Shown: piece by piece, positions 28,497-38,104 of the stretch
Position numbering within the stretch: position 1 is the first letter of the stretch
Layout of the letters: each line of letters begins with the position of its first letter
Assembly: GCF_014863605.1 (NCBI RefSeq)
Contig: NZ_CP062252.1
Location: forward strand, 4,721,001 to 4,785,000
Direction: 5' to 3'
From: Pseudomonas allokribbensis
Lineage (GTDB): Bacteria; Pseudomonadota; Gammaproteobacteria; Pseudomonadales; Pseudomonadaceae
DNA length: 64,000 nucleotides
Position numbers and translations under genes: made by a program
Notes under the pieces: model-generated
Databases searched by the model: none
The model's input: the letters and a program-made list of their open reading frames with translations, nothing else
Told to the model about the DNA's origin: nothing

Positions 28497-29573
28497 TTAA
28501 TGCAGGCGCTTGCGGCACATCAACTGGGCCATTTTCGCGGTGTCCGGGCGCTCGACGATGCCTTTTTCGGTGACGATCGCATCGATCAGGTCCGCCGGCG
28601 TCACGTCAAATACTGGGTTAAATGCTTCGACATCCGCCCCGACACGCTTGCCGCCGACTTCCAGCAGTTCGGCACCGTCGCGCTCTTCGATCGGGATGTC
28701 ATCACCGCTGGCCAGATTCATGTCGATGGTCGAACTCGGCGCCACCACCATGAAACGCACGCCGTGGTGCATGGCGTTGACCGCCAGTTGATAGGTGCCG
28801 ATCTTGTTCGCCACGTCGCCGTTGGCGGTGATCCGGTCGGCGCCGACGATGACCCAGGTCACGCCTTTGGTTTTCATGATGTGCGCGGCGGCGGAGTCGG
28901 CATTGAGCGTTACCGGAATGCCTTCGTTGGCCAGCTCCCACGCGGTCAGGCGCGAACCCTGCAGCCACGGCCGGGTTTCGTCGGCATAGACACGCTCGAC
29001 CATACCTTCGATGAACGCCGCGCGGATCACCCCGAGCGCCGTGCCGAAACCGCCGGTGGCCAGGGCGCCGGTATTGCAGTGGGTCAGGATCGCCTGGGCA
29101 TTGCCCTGATGTTTGCGGATCAGGTCGACGCCGAGCTGAGCCATGGTCAGGTTGGCTTCACGATCGCTTTCATGAATGGCGATGGCTTCGGCTTCGAGCG
29201 CCGCCAGCGGATCGGCGTTGTCCTTCAGGCGATCCAGCCGGTCATGCATGCGGTTCAACGCCCAGAACAGGTTGACCGCGGTCGGACGGGAATCGGCCAA
29301 CAGCATGAAATCCTCTTCCAGCGCCGCATACCAGTCGCCACCCTCGGCAATCCGGGTACGGGCCGCCAGCACGATGCCGTACGCAGCACTGATGCCGATC
29401 GCCGGCGCACCGCGCACCACCATCGAGCGAATCGCTTCGGCCACGCCGGCGGCGCTGGTGTAGGCGATCCAGTTTTCCTCGAACGGCAAAACGCGCTGAT
29501 CCAGCAGGTGGAGCGCGCCATCACGCCAATCGATGGCCTTCACTTTCTCCGCAGCCAACAGTCGATCGCGCAT
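28497..29573 (-). CDS. mtnA: S-methyl-5-thioribose-1-phosphate isomerase
   Basis: This 358-residue enzyme of the methionine salvage pathway belongs to the eIF2B-like fold family. Key segments are the phosphate-binding [15 protein letters not shown], the catalytic cysteine in [20 protein letters not shown], and the catalytic aspartate in [20 protein letters not shown]. It is transcribed away from the MTA deaminase gene; the 108 bp between them holds both starts. The pairing of these two genes fits the Pseudomonas route in which MTA is first deaminated. Confidence 0.96.
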   Translation of the reverse strand: MRDRLLAAEKVKAIDWRDGALHLLDQRVLPFEENWIAYTSAAGVAEAIRSMVVRGAPAIGISAAYGIVLAARTRIAEGGDWYAALEEDFMLLADSRPTAVNLFWALNRMHDRLDRLKDNADPLAALEAEAIAIHESDREANLTMAQLGVDLIRKHQGNAQAILTHCNTGALATGGFGTALGVIRAAFIEGMVERVYADETRPWLQGSRLTAWELANEGIPVTLNADSAAAHIMKTKGVTWVIVGADRITANGDVANKIGTYQLAVNAMHHGVRFMVVAPSSTIDMNLASGDDIPIEERDGAELLEVGGKRVGADVEAFNPVFDVTPADLIDAIVTEKGIVERPDTAKMAQLMCRKRLH

Positions 29574-29681
29574 CCCTCACCCCGCACTCATGAACAAAAG
29601 CCGCCGATTATAGCGATCCCCCCGCGAAGACGCTCGGGTATACTTCGCCATCCTTTACAAAAGCACTGGAACCGACCCTCG

Positions 29682-31016
29682 ATGCCGAAACCTGCCATTG
29701 CGCTCGACTTATTATTGCTGCCGACCTGGCTGGTACCCGTCGAACCCGCAGGCGTTGTGCTCAAGGAGCATGGCCTGGGCATCCGCGACGGTCGCATCGT
29801 GTTCATCGGCCCGCGCGCCGAAGCCTTGAAGTGTAACGCCGCCGAAGTCCGCGAATTGCCGGACGTGCTGCTCAGCCCCGGCCTGATCAACGCTCATGGC
29901 CATGCCGCCATGACCCTGTTCCGCGGCCTCGCTGACGATCTGCCTTTGATGACCTGGCTGGAAAACCATATCTGGCCCGCCGAAGGCAAATGGGTCGATG
30001 AAGATTTCGTGCGTGACGGCACTGACCTGGCCATCGCCGAGCAGATAAAAGGTGGTATCACCTGTTTCTCGGACATGTATTTCTTCCCGAAGGTTGCCAG
30101 TGAGCGCGTGCACAACAGCGGAATCCGTGCGCAGATCGCCATTCCGATCCTCGATTTCCCGATTCCGGGCGCTGCCAGCGCCGATGAAGCCATTCGTCAG
30201 GGCGTCGAACTGTTCGGCGATCTGAAGCATCACGAACGTATCAAGATTACCTTTGGCCCTCATGCACCCTACACCGTCGGCGATGAGAACCTGGAAAAAA
30301 TCCGCGTGATCGCCGAAGAGCTGGACGCCTCGATTCACATGCACGTCCACGAAACCGCTTTCGAAGTGCAACAGGCCGTTGAACAGCGCGGCGAACGCCC
30401 GCTGGCCCGCCTCGGCCGACTTGGCCTGCTCGGGCCGCGCTTCCAGGCCGTGCACATGACCCAGATCAGCGATGACGACCTGGCGTTGCTGGTAGAAAGC
30501 AACACCAATGTGATCCATTGCCCGGAGTCGAACCTGAAACTGGCCAGCGGCTTCTGCCCGGTCGAGCGCCTGTGGCAGGCCGGGGTCAACGTCGCGGTCG
30601 GCACCGATGGCGCGGCGAGCAACAATGATCTGGACCTGCTGGGCGAAACCCGCACGGCTGCACTGTTGGCCAAGGCTGTTGCTGGCTCGGCCACCGCGCT
30701 GGACGCCCATCGGGCGCTGCGCATGGCCACGCTGAACGGCGCGCGGGCCTTGGGGATCGAAGCCGAGACCGGCTCCCTGGAACTCGGCAAGGCCGCGGAC
30801 ATTGTCGCGTTCGATCTGTCCGGCCTGGCACAGCAACCGGTCTATGACCCGGTCTCGCAACTTATTTACGCCACCGGCCGGGACTGTGTGAAACACCTGT
30901 GGGTCGCCGGCAAGCAATTACTCGACGACCGGCGCCTGACGCGCCTGGACGAACAGCAGCTGGGCGAAACCGCCCGGGCCTGGGGCCGTCGCATCAGCGG
31001 CCACACCGAATCGTAA
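29682..31016 (+). CDS. mtaD: 5-methylthioadenosine/S-adenosylhomocysteine deaminase (TRZ/ATZ hydrolase family)
   Basis: This 444-residue amidohydrolase removes the amino group of MTA to give methylthioinosine. Metal-binding motifs are visible: [15 protein letters not shown] (HxH-like), [11 protein letters not shown], and [33 protein letters not shown] supplies the last aspartate. The start is the ATG at 29682 ([20 protein letters not shown]). An upstream open frame antisense to mtnA inflates the ORF and is not real. The gene is followed by ubiG after a hairpin. Confidence 0.92.
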   Translation: MPKPAIALDLLLLPTWLVPVEPAGVVLKEHGLGIRDGRIVFIGPRAEALKCNAAEVRELPDVLLSPGLINAHGHAAMTLFRGLADDLPLMTWLENHIWPAEGKWVDEDFVRDGTDLAIAEQIKGGITCFSDMYFFPKVASERVHNSGIRAQIAIPILDFPIPGAASADEAIRQGVELFGDLKHHERIKITFGPHAPYTVGDENLEKIRVIAEELDASIHMHVHETAFEVQQAVEQRGERPLARLGRLGLLGPRFQAVHMTQISDDDLALLVESNTNVIHCPESNLKLASGFCPVERLWQAGVNVAVGTDGAASNNDLDLLGETRTAALLAKAVAGSATALDAHRALRMATLNGARALGIEAETGSLELGKAADIVAFDLSGLAQQPVYDPVSQLIYATGRDCVKHLWVAGKQLLDDRRLTRLDEQQLGETARAWGRRISGHTES

Positions 31017-31019
31017 ACA

Positions 31020-31052
31020 CCCCGGGGCAAACTCCGGGGCTACAGCCTTTTT
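31020..31052 (+). terminator. Hairpin between mtaD and ubiG
   Basis: CCCCGG pairs with CCGGGG around an 8-nt loop, followed after 7 bases by a T-rich run (CTTTTTC). It starts 4 bases after the mtaD stop and lies before the ubiG ribosome site. It may attenuate rather than fully terminate. Confidence 0.4.
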
Positions 31053-31073
31053 CAAGTTTTAGAGGATTGAATC

Positions 31074-31772
31074 ATGAGCAACGTCGACCACGCCGAAATC
31101 GCCAAATTCGAAGCACTGGCCCATCGCTGGTGGGACCGCGAAAGCGAGTTCAAACCGCTGCACGACATCAACCCGCTGCGGGTCAACTGGATTGACGAGC
31201 GCGTCAACCTGGCTGGCAAGAAAGTCCTCGACGTCGGTTGCGGCGGCGGCATCCTAAGCGAAGCCATGGCCCAGCGCGGCGCGACCGTGACCGGTATCGA
31301 CATGGGCGAAGCGCCGCTGGCGGTCGCGCAACTGCATCAGCTGGAATCCGGCGTGAACGTCGAATACCGGCAGATCACCGCCGAAGCCCTGGCTGAAGAA
31401 ATGCCCGAGCAGTTCGACGTCGTCACCTGCCTGGAAATGCTCGAGCACGTACCGGATCCGTCCTCGGTGATCCGCGCCTGCTTCCGCATGGTCAAACCCG
31501 GCGGTCAGGTGTTCTTCTCCACCATCAACCGCAACCCGAAGGCGTACCTGTTCGCCATCGTCGGCGCCGAATACATCATGAAGCTACTGCCGCGCGGCAC
31601 CCACGACTTCAAGAAATTCATTCGCCCATCCGAGCTGGGTGCGTGGAGCCGCATGGCCGGCCTCACCGTCAAGGACATCATCGGCCTGACCTACAACCCG
31701 CTGACCAAGCACTACAAGCTGGCGGCGGACGTTGACGTCAACTACATGATCCAGACCCTGCGCGAGGAGTAA
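31074..31772 (+). CDS. ubiG: Ubiquinone biosynthesis O-methyltransferase
   Basis: This 232-residue UbiG carries out both O-methylations of ubiquinone synthesis. It has the family start [23 protein letters not shown] motif [34 protein letters not shown], and [20 protein letters not shown]. It is followed by mupP after 4 bp, so they are co-transcribed, as in other Pseudomonas. Confidence 0.97.
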   Translation: MSNVDHAEIAKFEALAHRWWDRESEFKPLHDINPLRVNWIDERVNLAGKKVLDVGCGGGILSEAMAQRGATVTGIDMGEAPLAVAQLHQLESGVNVEYRQITAEALAEEMPEQFDVVTCLEMLEHVPDPSSVIRACFRMVKPGGQVFFSTINRNPKAYLFAIVGAEYIMKLLPRGTHDFKKFIRPSELGAWSRMAGLTVKDIIGLTYNPLTKHYKLAADVDVNYMIQTLREE

Positions 31773-31776
31773 GCCG

Positions 31777-32448
31777 ATGGCCATCAGAGCAGTCCTTTTC
31801 GACATGGACGGCACGCTGCTCGACACCGCGCCGGATTTCATCGCCATTTGCCAGGCGATGCGCGCGGATCGCGGTTTGCCGCCGATGAACGACAAGCACA
31901 TCCGCGACGAAATCTCCGGCGGCGCCAAGGCCATGGTCGCAGTGACGTTTTCGATGGATCCGGAATCACCGGGCTTCGAGGAGTTGCGCCTTGAGTTCCT
32001 CGAGCGCTACCTCGCCGGCTGCGCCGTGCACAGCAAACTGTTCGACGGCATGGGCGAAGTGCTGGCCGACATTGAAAAAGCCAATCTGGTCTGGGGCGTG
32101 GTCACCAACAAGCCATTGCGCTTCGCCGAACCGATCATGCAGCAACTGGGGCTGGCCGAGCGCTCGGCCCTGCTGATCTGCCCGGATCACGTGAAGAACA
32201 GCAAACCGGATCCCGAGATGCTGATCCTCGCCTGCAAGATGCTTGATCTGGATCCATCGAGCGTTCTGTTTATCGGCGATGATCTGCGCGATATCGAATC
32301 CGGCCGTGACGCGGGCACCAGGACCGCCGCCGTGACCTACGGCTACATTCACCCGGACGACAACCCGCGGCACTGGGGCGCGGACGTGGTGGTGGATCAT
32401 CCGCTGGAGTTGCGCAAGGTGCTGGATAACGCACTCTGCAGTTGCTGA
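31777..32448 (+). CDS. mupP: N-acetylmuramic acid 6-phosphate phosphatase (HAD hydrolase)
   Basis: This 223-residue HAD phosphatase has the nucleophile motif [15 protein letters not shown], motif II VVTNKP, motif III lysine in [16 protein letters not shown], and motif [18 protein letters not shown]. Proteins between ubiG and yciK in Pseudomonas have been identified as MupP, which works in the cell-wall recycling route that bypasses de novo UDP-MurNAc synthesis and contributes to intrinsic fosfomycin resistance. Many databases label it phosphoglycolate phosphatase. The specific role comes from family and position. Confidence 0.88.
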   Translation: MAIRAVLFDMDGTLLDTAPDFIAICQAMRADRGLPPMNDKHIRDEISGGAKAMVAVTFSMDPESPGFEELRLEFLERYLAGCAVHSKLFDGMGEVLADIEKANLVWGVVTNKPLRFAEPIMQQLGLAERSALLICPDHVKNSKPDPEMLILACKMLDLDPSSVLFIGDDLRDIESGRDAGTRTAAVTYGYIHPDDNPRHWGADVVVDHPLELRKVLDNALCSC

Positions 32449-32515
32449 ATCGTGTCCACTGCATTCCCATGCCGGTCGTGGGAGCGATCAGAAGTTAATG
32501 GATTAGAGGTTGTTT

Positions 32516-33256
32516 ATGTTTGATTACTCCGCTCGCCCCGAACTGCTCAAGGATCGGGTCATTCTGGTCACCGGTGCCGGTCGTGGCATCGGTGCGGCGG
32601 CCGCCAAGACCTACGCGGCCCACGGTGCGACCGTGTTGCTGCTGGGCAAGACCGAAGCCAACCTGACCCAGGTCTACGACGAGATCGAAGCGGCCGGGCA
32701 TCCGCAGCCGGCGGTGATCCCGTTCAACCTCGAAACCGCCCTGCCCCATCAATACGATGAGCTGGCGGCGATGATCGAGACCGAGTTCGGCCACCTCGAC
32801 GGTCTGCTGCACAACGCCTCGATCATCGGCCCGCGTACGCCGATCGAACAGCTGTCCGGTGAAAACTTCATGCGTGTCATGCAGGTCAACGTCAACGCGA
32901 TGTTCATGCTGACCAGCACCCTGCTGCCGCTGCTCAAACTGTCCCAGGATGCCTCGGTGGTGTTCACCTCCAGCAGTGTCGGGCGCAAGGGCCGCGCTTA
33001 CTGGGGCGCCTATGGCGTGTCCAAGTTCGCCACCGAAGGGCTGATGCAAACCTTGGCCGACGAAGTCGAAAACGTCGCCCCGGTGCGCTCCAACAGCATC
33101 AACCCGGGCGCCACCCGCACCAGCATGCGCGCTCAGGCTTACCCGGGCGAAAACCCGCTGAACAACCCGACTCCGGAAGAGATTATGCCGGTCTATCTGT
33201 ACCTGATGGGCCCGGACAGCACGGGTATCAACGGCCAGGCATTCAACGCTCAGTAG
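32516..33256 (+). CDS. yciK: YciK-family short-chain dehydrogenase
   Basis: This 246-residue classical SDR starts at the ATG at 32516 (MFDYSARPELLKDRVILV) with AGAGG 6-7 bases upstream. NAD(P)-binding is in VTGAGRGIGAAAAKTYA, followed by the LLHNASIIG motif (NAG-like), the catalytic SSSVGRKGRAYWGAYGVSKF (S, Y and K), and SINPGATRTSMRAQA. The YciK family is conserved but its substrate is unknown. It completes the ubiG-mupP-yciK block; the next gene is 362 bp away. Confidence 0.92.
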   Translation: MFDYSARPELLKDRVILVTGAGRGIGAAAAKTYAAHGATVLLLGKTEANLTQVYDEIEAAGHPQPAVIPFNLETALPHQYDELAAMIETEFGHLDGLLHNASIIGPRTPIEQLSGENFMRVMQVNVNAMFMLTSTLLPLLKLSQDASVVFTSSSVGRKGRAYWGAYGVSKFATEGLMQTLADEVENVAPVRSNSINPGATRTSMRAQAYPGENPLNNPTPEEIMPVYLYLMGPDSTGINGQAFNAQ

Positions 33257-33618
33257 TGCCATACGTCGCATTTGTTGCCGCGGCGGATTCCCGTCGCGGC
33301 AGGCATTTGCCGCTTTGCGCAGGCCTGTTTCAGTCAAATAACCACCATCCCTCTCCTCGCAAAAAACTCAAGCCTTTGATTCGCAACGGTTTTAATAAAA
33401 CCTGAACTGAATGGCACGACTTTCGCTCTACATTCCCTGAAAGCACGCCGAGTGAAGGCAGTCGGGCAAGGCCTGATTCGATAGCTGACTAATCGTCATC
33501 GGGCAGACTAAACTTACGCCAAATGTCCTACGGGACTGATGGATCAGTATGACGCGCAGCCCATAGCCGCTCTCACCCAGCCTGTAAGACAGACTTACTG
33601 CTTAGGGGCTCACGCCAT
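33257..33618 (+). promoter_or_regulatory. 362-bp intergenic region with hairpin and sigma-54-like site upstream of a diguanylate cyclase
   Basis: At 33276-33301 an 11-bp GC-rich hairpin (TGCCGCGGCGG/CCGTCGCGGCA) follows yciK but lacks a U-run. At 33412-33427 TGGCAC-N5-TCGCT places GG and GC exactly 10 bases apart, as in -24/-12 promoters, with one mismatch to the TTGCW box. A GTCC-TACG-GGAC hairpin lies at 33525-33536 in the leader. No gene is seen. Confidence 0.45.
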
Positions 33619-34545
33619 ATGAAATCACCCTCCCAGACCACTGCAATTGACTTCGACAGTGCCAAATTGCAACGCCTGGGCTTTGGTCAGCTGCCTCCGC
33701 TTCTGGAGCGACCTGTCAGCCTGGCGCAATTGCGCCAGCAAATGAGCCTGCAACTGCAAACCAGCCTTGAGCCCCAACGTATCCTGGGTCTGTTCTTCCG
33801 CGAAGTTCAGCGTCTGGTGCCGCTCGATGCCTTGAGCTATGTACACAGCGGCAGTGACTTGCGCCTGGAATTCGGCGCCCGTGGTCATCATTCCGCCAGC
33901 TACAGCCTCAGCCACGACGGCGAGCACATGGGCGAACTGGTGTTTCGCCGCAACCAGCGTTTCAGCGAACAGGAACTGGGCAATCTGGAGTCACTCCTGT
34001 CGTCCCTGCTGTACCCGATGCGCAATGCGCTGCTCTATCGTGTCGCGACGCAAACCGCGCTGCGCGATCCATTGACCGGCGCCGGCAACCGCATCGCCAT
34101 GGAGCAGACCCTGCAGCGGGAAATCGAGATGTCACGTCGACACCTGCAACCGTTGTCGCTGCTGATGCTGGACATCGACCATTTCAAACAGGTCAACGAC
34201 AGCCATGGCCACACGGCCGGCGATGAAGTGCTCAAAGCCGTCGCGGCATCGATCAAGGACCAGTTGCGCAACGTCGACATGGTGTTTCGCTATGGCGGGG
34301 AAGAGTTCCTGATCCTGCTGTCCAATACCAGCCGCGAAGCCGCCGCGATGGTCGGCGAACGCCTTCGCTATGCAGCGCAAGCCCAGGACTACTACGCCGA
34401 TGGCCAGTTGATCGAACTGACCGTGAGCCTCGGTTGCTCGACCCTGCTGCCGGGCGAATCCGCCGACAGCCTGCTGCGCCGCGCCGACAGCGCGCTGTAC
34501 GTGGCCAAGCGCGAGGGGCGCAATCGCCTGACAATGGCCGGCTGA
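33619..34545 (+). CDS. Diguanylate cyclase (GAF-like sensor + GGDEF domain)
   Basis: This 308-residue cytoplasmic protein would make c-di-GMP. Residues about 30-140 form a GAF-like sensory region (ILGLFFREVQRLVPLDALSY, YSLSHDGEHMGELVFRR). The GGDEF domain covers about 145-306: DPLTGAGNRIAMEQTL, MLDIDHFKQVNDSHGH, the active-site GGEEF at 226-230, and an allosteric I-site RNVD at 217-220, five residues before it, so product inhibition is expected. The variant GGEEF is found in active cyclases. It has a long leader with a possible sigma-54 site and ends at a strong bidirectional terminator shared with undA. Confidence 0.93.
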   Translation: MKSPSQTTAIDFDSAKLQRLGFGQLPPLLERPVSLAQLRQQMSLQLQTSLEPQRILGLFFREVQRLVPLDALSYVHSGSDLRLEFGARGHHSASYSLSHDGEHMGELVFRRNQRFSEQELGNLESLLSSLLYPMRNALLYRVATQTALRDPLTGAGNRIAMEQTLQREIEMSRRHLQPLSLLMLDIDHFKQVNDSHGHTAGDEVLKAVAASIKDQLRNVDMVFRYGGEEFLILLSNTSREAAAMVGERLRYAAQAQDYYADGQLIELTVSLGCSTLLPGESADSLLRRADSALYVAKREGRNRLTMAG

Positions 34546-34561
34546 ACCTTATCAGGCCAAT

Positions 34562-34593
34562 AAAAAACGGGAGCACACAGGCTCCCGTTTTTT
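34562..34593. terminator. Bidirectional Rho-independent terminator
   Basis: AAAAAACGGGAGC, a 6-nt loop, then GCTCCCGTTTTTT: a perfect 7-bp stem flanked by A6 and T6. It serves the diguanylate cyclase on the + strand and the converging undA transcript on the - strand. Confidence 0.95.
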
Positions 34594-34609
34594 ATGGATG
34601 TCGCCGAAA

Positions 34610-35404
34610 CTAGCTCTCGACCAGCGCCCGTCGCTCGCGCCCGACCAGCACCCGCTCCGTCAACTCCAGCTGCATGCAGCGCTCGAGGAACAGGTACATG
34701 TAGTCATAGCTCTTGCAGATCGCCTGGCGCAGTTCCGCCTGCAAGGCCCGACTCGGGTTCATCCCGGCCAGGGTGCAGATGATTTCCAGCGCTTCCCACG
34801 GGTGGGCATCATCGTACTGGGCGTGCATCTTCAGCCACTTCATGGCCCGTTTGCGGTCTTCTTCAGGAAAGGCCGCGGCGTACACACCGGTCGAACAGAC
34901 CAGCGCCGACCACTCCCCGGTCGCGCCTTCGATGGCATAGTTGGTGGCGGCGATGGCCACGATCAGCGAATCCGCCGAACTGGTGTGCCAGCACCAGTGA
35001 CTCAGGGCGTGCAATTCCGGCGGCACTTGCTGGGCCTGCAGGTCTTCCAGGCTCACGCCGTGGGCCCGACTCCAGTTCACCCAGTAATCGGCATGGTTGA
35101 GTTCGACGCGAATGTTGCGCATCAGCCAACGCCGCGCCATGTCTTCACCCGGGTGACGGGCGAACTTGGTCTTGGTGAGATTCTGCGCCATGTACAGCGC
35201 GAACTGCTCAACGACGGGCCAGCCCCCGATCAGGTACTGGCGCATGGTCTTGGCGCTGAGCTTGTTATCACGCATGCGCAGGTAAAGTTCATGTTCGACA
35301 ACCCGGCGTTTGCTCTCGCTGCAATCCTGAATCAACTGTTGTGCCCAGGCAGGATAACTTGCAGCTTCCATGAGTGGTCCGGTTCGGTTGAATGTGTCGA
35401 TCAC
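34610..35404 (-). CDS. undA: 1-undecene synthase UndA (heme-oxygenase-like non-heme iron oxidase)
   Basis: This 264-residue protein of the TenA/heme-oxygenase-like fold matches UndA, which oxidatively decarboxylates lauric acid to 1-undecene. Counting from the GTG start, the iron ligands fall at the UndA positions: Glu101 and His104 (VELNHADYW), Glu159 (YAIEGATGEW) and His194 (MHAQYDDAHPW). Asp198 and His201 complete an H-x3-D-x2-H helix, and Glu66 (WPVVEQFALY) is a candidate extra ligand of the dimetal-oxidase set. The GTG at 35404 has a perfect AAGGAG 7 bases upstream; the open frame to 35644 overlaps the neighbouring gene and is rejected. Databases often call this family TenA-type regulator. 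Confidence 0.88.
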   Translation of the reverse strand: MIDTFNRTGPLMEAASYPAWAQQLIQDCSESKRRVVEHELYLRMRDNKLSAKTMRQYLIGGWPVVEQFALYMAQNLTKTKFARHPGEDMARRWLMRNIRVELNHADYWVNWSRAHGVSLEDLQAQQVPPELHALSHWCWHTSSADSLIVAIAATNYAIEGATGEWSALVCSTGVYAAAFPEEDRKRAMKWLKMHAQYDDAHPWEALEIICTLAGMNPSRALQAELRQAICKSYDYMYLFLERCMQLELTERVLVGRERRALVES

Positions 35405-35450
35405 TGTTCGGCTCCTTTTGATTTGTGATTGTAAGGATCGGCGAGAGACT

Positions 35451-37913
35451 TCAACGGAACGTGCCAGGCGCCTTGAACAACAGCGGCTGCGGTCTGGCGG
35501 GCCGACTTTGCAAACTGTCACAGGTAAACAATTGCGGGCGTTCGATGACATAACCCTGAGCGTAATCCACGCCGATTTCAAGCAATGCCTGCTCGATCTG
35601 GGCTGTTTCGACAAACTCGGCAATTGTCTGCTTACCCATGACATGCCCGATGTGGTTGATCACTTCGACCATAGCGCGGTTAATCGGGTCGTCCAGCATA
35701 TCCTTTACGAAACTCCCGTCGATCTTCAGGAAGTCTACAGGCAAATGTTTCAAATAAGCGAATGAAGACATTCCGGCGCAAAAGTCGTCCAGCGAGAAGT
35801 AACAACCCAAGCCTTTGAGTTCATTAATAAATCGGATTGCACTGCCAAGATTTGCAATGGCACTGGTTTCTGTAATTTCAAAACAAATCATTTCAGGAGG
35901 AACGGAATAGTTATCAAACTGTTCTCGCAGAAAGTGCAAGAACGCGTCATCTCCGATAGTAATGCCTGAAAGATTAATCGCACACATTGCCAGAGGCCGT
36001 TCGCACTCTTCGTTAATACATTGAGCAATTACCTTAAATACATTCTGCACAACCCAACGATCGAGTGACGTCATCAAACCGTAACGCTCGGCCGCCGGTA
36101 TGAAACTGTCCGGCAGAATCATCCGACCCGCCTCGTCATGCAGGCGCAACAGAATTTCAATGTGCCCGCCCGCGCCACCGGCAACCGAACCCAGCGGGGC
36201 GATTTCCTGGGCATAGAGACAGAAGCGGTTTTCCTCCAGGGCCATGTGCAGGCGCTGTACCCAGGCCATCTCGCCGAATCGCAAGGACAGTTCAGAGTCG
36301 TCGGCATGGTAGACCTGCACCCGGTTGCGGCCCTTTTCCTTGGCCATGTAGCAGGCCATGTCGGCCGCCCGCAGCGAGGCTTCAAGAGTGGTCGGTGTTT
36401 GCGCGACATGCACCAGACCAATGCTGACGGTGGTCAGGAACGGCCGCCCCTTCCAGACGAAATGCAGGTTCTGCACCGTCTGACGCAGCCCCTCGGCGAT
36501 CTTCTCGGCCGCCTCCGGTGCGCAGTTCTCCAGCAGGATGCCGAACTCGTCGCCCCCCAGCCGCGCCAGTGTGTCGCCCTCGCGCAGGCCTGATTGCAGC
36601 AACGCACAGATATGTCGCAGCAACTCATCGCCCGCCGCATGCCCGCAGGTGTCATTAACCAGTTTGAACTGATCGAGATCGAGGAACATCAGCGCATGTC
36701 GCCCGGGCTGCCGCGTCAGATTGTGCAAGGCCTGCTCGAGGCGGTATTCGAACTCGCGTCGGTTGGCCAGCCCAGTCAGTGCATCGTGAGTCGCCTGCCA
36801 CGACAGATTGGCGATGTATTGCCGCTCCTGCGTCATGTCGTGCAACACCAGCACCGTTCCGCTGACCTTGCCCGCATTGCGGATCGGCGCGCCGACCAGA
36901 GTCACCGAAACGGTGCTGCCGTCCAGTCGCTGGATCAGCTTCGAGTGTTCGCTGCCGCCGGTGAGCTGGCCACTGAGAATGTGCTCGATCAGGGTCAGCC
37001 CTTCGGTCTGGGCATTGTCATCCAGCAAATTGAACAACGCCGCCAGCGGCAGACCGGCAGCCTGCTCGGCCTTCCAGTGTGTCAACGCCTCGGCGGCCGG
37101 GTTCATGTAGTCGATCGCACCGCTCACATCGGTGGTGATTACCCCATCGCCAATCGAATGCAGCGTGACATGTGCGCGATCCTTTTCCAGTTGCAGTGCT
37201 TCGGCGAAGGCATGCCGCTGCTTCAGCAGTTTGCGGGTGCGCAGCAGCGCCAGCACGATCAGGCCCAGCGCGGTGGCGAGGTTGGTGAACAGCAGCAGGC
37301 GCAGAATCACCCGTGACCCCTCACCAAGCGCATCACTGAAAGCCTTGGCGGCAGGCGTCACGCCATCGTTGATCGCAAAGATCCGGTCTTTCCAGCGCCG
37401 GATATCGGCATCAGTGGCGGCATTGGCGGTGATGCGTCGGTGCATCTCCTGCGCCACGTCATCGAGCTCCACCAGGTAGGCATCGCCCAGCGTCCAGCGG
37501 TCGATGGCGGTTTCCAGATAACTGAAGTGACGGAAATTCAGGTACAGCCAGATCAGGCTGGAGACATCGTCCGGGTGGTTGCCGCCCTTGAGGATGCCCT
37601 CGCGCGCCGCTTGCAGGTCGGGCGGTTGCTTGTCCAGTGCCAGGCGCAACTGATGGCCGCCCTGAGGCACGGCGATTGCGTTCTGGTATTTGAGATAAAT
37701 CGCCTCGTCGCGGCTGTCGGCATACAGATTGAGGTAATAGATCGCGTCTTTCTGGCCCTTGGACCAGAGGCTTTCACCTGCGACATAGCCGCGAACGGCC
37801 GACAGGACGTAGAGACTCACGCCTCCCAGCAAGGCTTGAAACAACACGACGGCGATGAATGGCCAGACGATGCCCAACAGCCGTGGCGTTCCGAGAGTCC
37901 GCTTTTGCTTCAT
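35451..37913 (-). CDS. Membrane-bound GGDEF/EAL protein with PAS domain (c-di-GMP turnover)
   Basis: This 820-residue sensor has a transmembrane helix at about 11-38, a periplasmic domain of about 165 residues, a second helix at about 203-225, a PAS domain at about 247-365 (ITTDVSGAIDYMNPAAEALT), GGDEF at 453-457 with an I-site REGD just before, and an EAL domain from about 560. The EAL signature reads EIL (586-588). The other catalytic parts are present: INLSG, FEITET, LDDFCAGMSSFAYL, LKIDGSFV, AEFVE and QGY. Both activities could therefore work. It lies 46 bp upstream of undA on the same strand. Confidence 0.93.
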   Translation of the reverse strand: MKQKRTLGTPRLLGIVWPFIAVVLFQALLGGVSLYVLSAVRGYVAGESLWSKGQKDAIYYLNLYADSRDEAIYLKYQNAIAVPQGGHQLRLALDKQPPDLQAAREGILKGGNHPDDVSSLIWLYLNFRHFSYLETAIDRWTLGDAYLVELDDVAQEMHRRITANAATDADIRRWKDRIFAINDGVTPAAKAFSDALGEGSRVILRLLLFTNLATALGLIVLALLRTRKLLKQRHAFAEALQLEKDRAHVTLHSIGDGVITTDVSGAIDYMNPAAEALTHWKAEQAAGLPLAALFNLLDDNAQTEGLTLIEHILSGQLTGGSEHSKLIQRLDGSTVSVTLVGAPIRNAGKVSGTVLVLHDMTQERQYIANLSWQATHDALTGLANRREFEYRLEQALHNLTRQPGRHALMFLDLDQFKLVNDTCGHAAGDELLRHICALLQSGLREGDTLARLGGDEFGILLENCAPEAAEKIAEGLRQTVQNLHFVWKGRPFLTTVSIGLVHVAQTPTTLEASLRAADMACYMAKEKGRNRVQVYHADDSELSLRFGEMAWVQRLHMALEENRFCLYAQEIAPLGSVAGGAGGHIEILLRLHDEAGRMILPDSFIPAAERYGLMTSLDRWVVQNVFKVIAQCINEECERPLAMCAINLSGITIGDDAFLHFLREQFDNYSVPPEMICFEITETSAIANLGSAIRFINELKGLGCYFSLDDFCAGMSSFAYLKHLPVDFLKIDGSFVKDMLDDPINRAMVEVINHIGHVMGKQTIAEFVETAQIEQALLEIGVDYAQGYVIERPQLFTCDSLQSRPARPQPLLFKAPGTFR

Positions 37914-38104
37914 GAGGTCCCTTGATTTAGCACCGCCAGATCAGCGTCCAACGTGATCGCTACAGCTAGACTAGGGTGCGTTTTCGATCCCAGCAAGCGA
38001 GTAAAAGGCCAAATATCGAGACAGCCAATACATATCTACTGCACCGAGAGCGTCGTGGAATCTGAAACTGAGAATCCAACTACAGACTCAGGCGCTGATT
38101 ATTT

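Noticed and set aside
28500..29681. N-terminal extension of the MTA deaminase frame through mtnA
   Set aside because: The extension is antisense to mtnA. The amidohydrolase family starts at the ATG at 29682.
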